A stretch of DNA of 64,000 bases. Source: Seminavis robusta. Lineage: Eukaryota; Bacillariophyta; Bacillariophyceae; Naviculales; Naviculaceae. Location of the stretch: positions 1 to 64,000 of the forward strand of contig CAICTM010000090.1 in the NCBI GenBank assembly GCA_903772945.1. The letters are read 5' to 3'. This document shows, piece after piece, positions 61,400-64,000 of this stretch. The notes under the pieces are model-generated. The model had not been told where the DNA came from. It did no database searches and saw nothing but the letters and a program-made list of their open reading frames with translations. A program made the translations under genes and the position numbers. The stretch's first letter is position 1. The number at the start of each line of letters is the position of its first letter.

Positions 61400-62719
61400 A
61401 TGAAGATTTTTAATCCTTTTGGGTTCGATGTTTTTGGGCTGGTTCTAACCATGGTGGAATACGCCCCCATCATCATTGGTTCTCTCGTTGTGCTGTTCTT
61501 TGCCGTGCCCTCTCTTTCCTCCAAGGACTCAAAGAGCAGTTCGAACAATGCCCGTCGCTCTGCCGTTGCCTTGTTTCTGCCTGGTTTGATTCTGACTTTC
61601 TCCGCCTCGGTGGTTATGTGCTCTTGGGAGGACGCCTACCAAAGAGGATACCAAATTTTCAGTCTACCCTCGGTCCGGTCCGCCGCAGAGAGCTACATTG
61701 AGACTGGCGACGGAGATATTACCGACATTTTGGAGTCTGGAAAGTACGCTCCTACCTTTGGGTATTATGAAGTCAGTTATCTTATCAAGGATCTTCTTCG
61801 CCACACCATTTTCCACACCAATAGTCACAATGCGGACAATATTGACGAGGGTTACAATAAGGGTAATGACTGGTTCGCCTCCATGTTGGGGGATACAATG
61901 ATGTACACCTCTGGACTTTACCCCACTGGATCAGAAACTCTGGAGGAAGCCCAAAACTACAAGATTGACTATGTGGCAGATGCCATTCAGGTCAAGCCAG
62001 GAATGTCCGTCTTGGATATTGGATGTGGCTGGACTTATGTGGCCAAGCGCCTCACTGAAAAATACGGTGCCAATGTCACTGGAATTACCTTGTCAAAAGA
62101 ACAGCTCAAGTGGGGAACAGAGTGGAACGCAAATAATGATGCTACCATCCTTCTCCAGGATGCCATGCAGATCCACGAGCGCGATGACCTCCCGAAGCAA
62201 TTTGACAGAATCACCAGTTTGGAAATGGCCGAGCATGTGGGAATTCGCCGTTACCAGGAATTTCTCTCCAAAGTCAGGAACTTGCTGAAGGACGATGGTG
62301 TCTTTTACTTCCAGGTGGCTGGACTTCGTCGTCATTGGCGTTTCGAAGATCTTGTCTGGGGTCTGTTTATGGGTGAGCACGTCTTTCCTGGAGCTGATGC
62401 CTCTTGTCCTCTTGGATGGGTAAGTGATCAGCTTGAAAAGGCAGGATTCGAGATCCAGCGTGTACACAACATGGGATCACACTACAGTCGTACACTGGCC
62501 CACTGGTTGGACAACTGGCGTTCCAACGAAGAGAAGATTATTGCTAAGTACGGGGACAAGGCCTACCGCCGATGGGAGGTTTTCCTGGCCTGGTCTGTCC
62601 GTGTTGCTCGTCAGGGATCCTCTACACTGTTCATGTTCACACTCACCAAGGCTGATGTTATGGATGAGCGTCGTATTGAAAGCCAAGCTCACTTGGTGCC
62701 TAAGGATATCAACGCCTAA
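61400..62719 (+). CDS. Sphingolipid C9-methyltransferase-like enzyme
   Basis: 439 residues from the ATG at 61400. Two N-terminal membrane helices (~20-38, 55-75) precede a SAM-dependent methyltransferase domain of the cyclopropane-fatty-acid-synthase superfamily: YNKGNDWF, MMYTSGLYP, VLDIGCGW (SAM loop, ~204-211), GITLSKEQ and EMAEHVG (~275). The late blocks VAGLRRHWRFEDLVWGLFM and VFPGADASCPLG, then HYSRTLAHWLDNW, are those of fungal sphingolipid C9-methyltransferases rather than of bacterial CFA synthases. In fungi the enzyme adds a methyl group at C9 of the delta-8-unsaturated sphingoid base of ceramide, in the ER. Branched 9-methyl sphingoid bases are reported in diatoms. The function here is a strong inference from these motifs. 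Confidence 0.85.
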   Translation: MKIFNPFGFDVFGLVLTMVEYAPIIIGSLVVLFFAVPSLSSKDSKSSSNNARRSAVALFLPGLILTFSASVVMCSWEDAYQRGYQIFSLPSVRSAAESYIETGDGDITDILESGKYAPTFGYYEVSYLIKDLLRHTIFHTNSHNADNIDEGYNKGNDWFASMLGDTMMYTSGLYPTGSETLEEAQNYKIDYVADAIQVKPGMSVLDIGCGWTYVAKRLTEKYGANVTGITLSKEQLKWGTEWNANNDATILLQDAMQIHERDDLPKQFDRITSLEMAEHVGIRRYQEFLSKVRNLLKDDGVFYFQVAGLRRHWRFEDLVWGLFMGEHVFPGADASCPLGWVSDQLEKAGFEIQRVHNMGSHYSRTLAHWLDNWRSNEEKIIAKYGDKAYRRWEVFLAWSVRVARQGSSTLFMFTLTKADVMDERRIESQAHLVPKDINA

Positions 62720-62909
62720 ACAGCGAGCTAAAAGGGAGGATTCATTGTGCGGAATTGCACGGAGAGATAAAGACTAGTTTTGCGGAACGGAAGAGAATAC
62801 ATTGGTTTGCATATACAGATGGTAAAAAGAAGCTTAAATGAAATAAGAATTTGATGCTACAATTCTGAGTGTAATGGCTGTGACTGAAAGGTGTAGTAGG
62901 TTTGTATTT

Positions 62910-63572
62910 TTAGCTGCGTTCTGATACGGAAACAATATCTTGTCGTTGATCATAGGCATCCGCAAGCTTGATGAAGGCATTGTAGACGGATGTGAGCATG
63001 TTGGCAATGACCAACCCAGCGGTTCCGTCCTCGCCTTTGTGCTGCTGAATCAGAAATGTCAAGATTACTTGAGGAACATCCTCCATAATCACGCCACAGA
63101 GCAGCAAAAAGCCCGTGGATAGTTGCACCGAACTCAAGTCCATGCCCAAAGTCTCTTCGGCTTCAGACTGGGATTGTTCCCACAATTGCATGACTTTGCT
63201 GCTACTGGCTCCAACTTTTCGAGAACTTCGCGCCGCCAATTCCGATTGGCAACAACAACACCGACGAAGACTAAACCAAAGACATTCCATGCATTGCAGT
63301 GGTTTGATCACAAACCAATCGACGGCTCGTCCGTCCGATGCCAATGCCAGCCAAGAGAGGGTTCCCAGAATTGTAAAGCCCAAATGGACTTTTTGCAGTA
63401 CGTCAGGGACTTCGTCTGCGAAATGGATAACAGTCTCCACATAGAACCACCAATCTAACGCAATGTCAATGTCCGACGTGAAGGAACCCAACAAATCTCG
63501 AGCTGAGACTTTCTTGGGGTTGAAGATGCTACGAGGACCAGGAAAGTAACGTTGGACAAGGAAGGTTATCAT
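62910..63572 (-). CDS. Membrane protein, weakly XK-related-like
   Basis: 220 residues from the ATG at 63572; an upstream exon cannot be excluded. Hydrophobic helices lie around residues 52-88, 152-175 and 185-200. The block GVIMEDVPQVILTFLIQ resembles the E-x-VPQ-x-x-L motif of XK-related (XKR) proteins, some of which scramble phospholipids. DIDIALDWWFYVE near residue 35 fits the charged first membrane segment of such proteins. A Cys cluster (RRCCCCQ) precedes a Ser-rich linker. It is shorter than animal XKRs (~400 residues), so it is partial or a different family. Orientation is convergent with the methyltransferase. Confidence 0.5.
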   Translation of the reverse strand: MITFLVQRYFPGPRSIFNPKKVSARDLLGSFTSDIDIALDWWFYVETVIHFADEVPDVLQKVHLGFTILGTLSWLALASDGRAVDWFVIKPLQCMECLWFSLRRCCCCQSELAARSSRKVGASSSKVMQLWEQSQSEAEETLGMDLSSVQLSTGFLLLCGVIMEDVPQVILTFLIQQHKGEDGTAGLVIANMLTSVYNAFIKLADAYDQRQDIVSVSERS

Positions 63573-64000
63573 GTTGGATGCTGCCGTTGACGATGCTGAG
63601 TGGAGTAACAGTTGAGCTTCGTAAGAAAAATGACATCGTTACAACCACATGCCCTCGGATGCATTGTAGTGCTCAGCGCCAAGATGACCCAGTCATCCTC
63701 TTTTGCTTAAGCCTCCTCAACTCTTTCCAAGTTGATGGCACCAATCGATAATTCTAACCATCTTGCCAAGATCTTGGATTGTGTTCGCCAACTGAAAGAG
63801 AGAAAGCTCCGCGCACCCCATTCACCTAAATTGTATCCGTTGTTGCCTGTTTTTAACCTCTCGCGCCTTGAGGTGCGGTCACAGTTGCGAGGGCTCGGGA
63901 GTTGCATCGAGTTAGGTGACTGACACACAGTCGAGTGAGTCGAGTGACGAGTCAGTGACCGCCGTCTGCAACTCGAAACTCCTGGTCATCCTGATACAGT
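63573..64000. other. Right edge of the window
   Basis: No convincing gene. A 62-codon plus-strand frame from an ATG at 63735 has no supporting feature. GAGTCGAGTGACGAGTCAGTGAC short repeats near 63932-63955. Confidence 0.4.

Noticed and set aside
63735-63923. Short plus-strand frame near the right edge
   Set aside because: 62 codons, no motif, no splice partner, and no evidence of conservation visible.

Overview
The window looks like nuclear DNA of a diatom, most likely a raphid pennate with a repeat-rich genome. This is inferred from several things. Introns are short (75-209 nt) with GTAAGT-like donors. Three predicted proteins (a Cys-tRNA synthetase, a HAD hydrolase and a methionine aminopeptidase) begin with a signal peptide followed by an A|F or A|W 'ASAFAP-like' site, as plastid proteins of heterokont algae do. 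There are also several paralogous leucine-rich-repeat genes and diatom-style Gypsy, Copia and tyrosine-recombinase retroelement remains. No RNA gene was recognised.

Layout. 1-3.9 kb: a decayed tyrosine-recombinase retroelement, followed by a 241/247-bp direct repeat pair. 5.0-7.5 kb: a BASS/SLC10-type transporter (minus) and an OPA3-like mitochondrial gene with a 20-nt first coding exon. 8.0-8.9 kb: a ~155-bp satellite. 9.2-14.4 kb: a broken Ty3/Gypsy element with unusually short 77-bp LTRs. 14.5-14.9 kb: three tandem hairpin units. 15.1-19.4 kb: a complete-looking hAT DNA transposon (18-bp TIRs, 8-bp target duplication, ~1,124-codon transposase frame) lying 168 bp upstream of a multi-pass membrane gene. 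22-32.8 kb: host genes, namely a predicted pseudokinase, an LRR protein, a P-loop-like protein divergent from an ASNSD1-like amidotransferase, and a STAND-like ATPase with one intron. 33-35 kb: fossils, including a Copia fragment abutting an LRR gene fragment. 35-43 kb: a surface beta-trefoil-like protein, an acylation-motif alpha/beta hydrolase, a second LRR gene and a plastid-type Cys-tRNA synthetase. 43-53 kb: a three-exon gene coding for an N-terminal helical-bundle (MLKL/HeLo-like) domain plus protein kinase, then uS9m, a third LRR gene, a plastid HAD phosphatase-like protein and a plastid methionine aminopeptidase. 53.5-55.1 kb: a cytochrome-b5 fused desaturase. 55.6-57.5 kb: a shorter hAT copy in inverse orientation with the same TIRs but unrelated internal tandem arrays. 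58-64 kb: an unrecognised membrane-anchored protein, a sphingolipid C9-methyltransferase-like gene and a membrane protein faintly like XK-related scramblases.

The host genes do not form an operon or an obvious single pathway. Three points stand out. First, the helical-bundle/kinase gene has the domain order of animal and plant MLKL cell-death executioners. Second, the hAT family has both an apparently complete member and a remodelled non-autonomous member in 64 kb. Third, the C9-methyltransferase, with a cyt-b5 desaturase a few kb away, points to methyl-branched sphingoid bases. A possible membrane/cell-death theme (MLKL-like kinase, TMBIM-like protein, XKR-like protein) is speculation from weak similarity.
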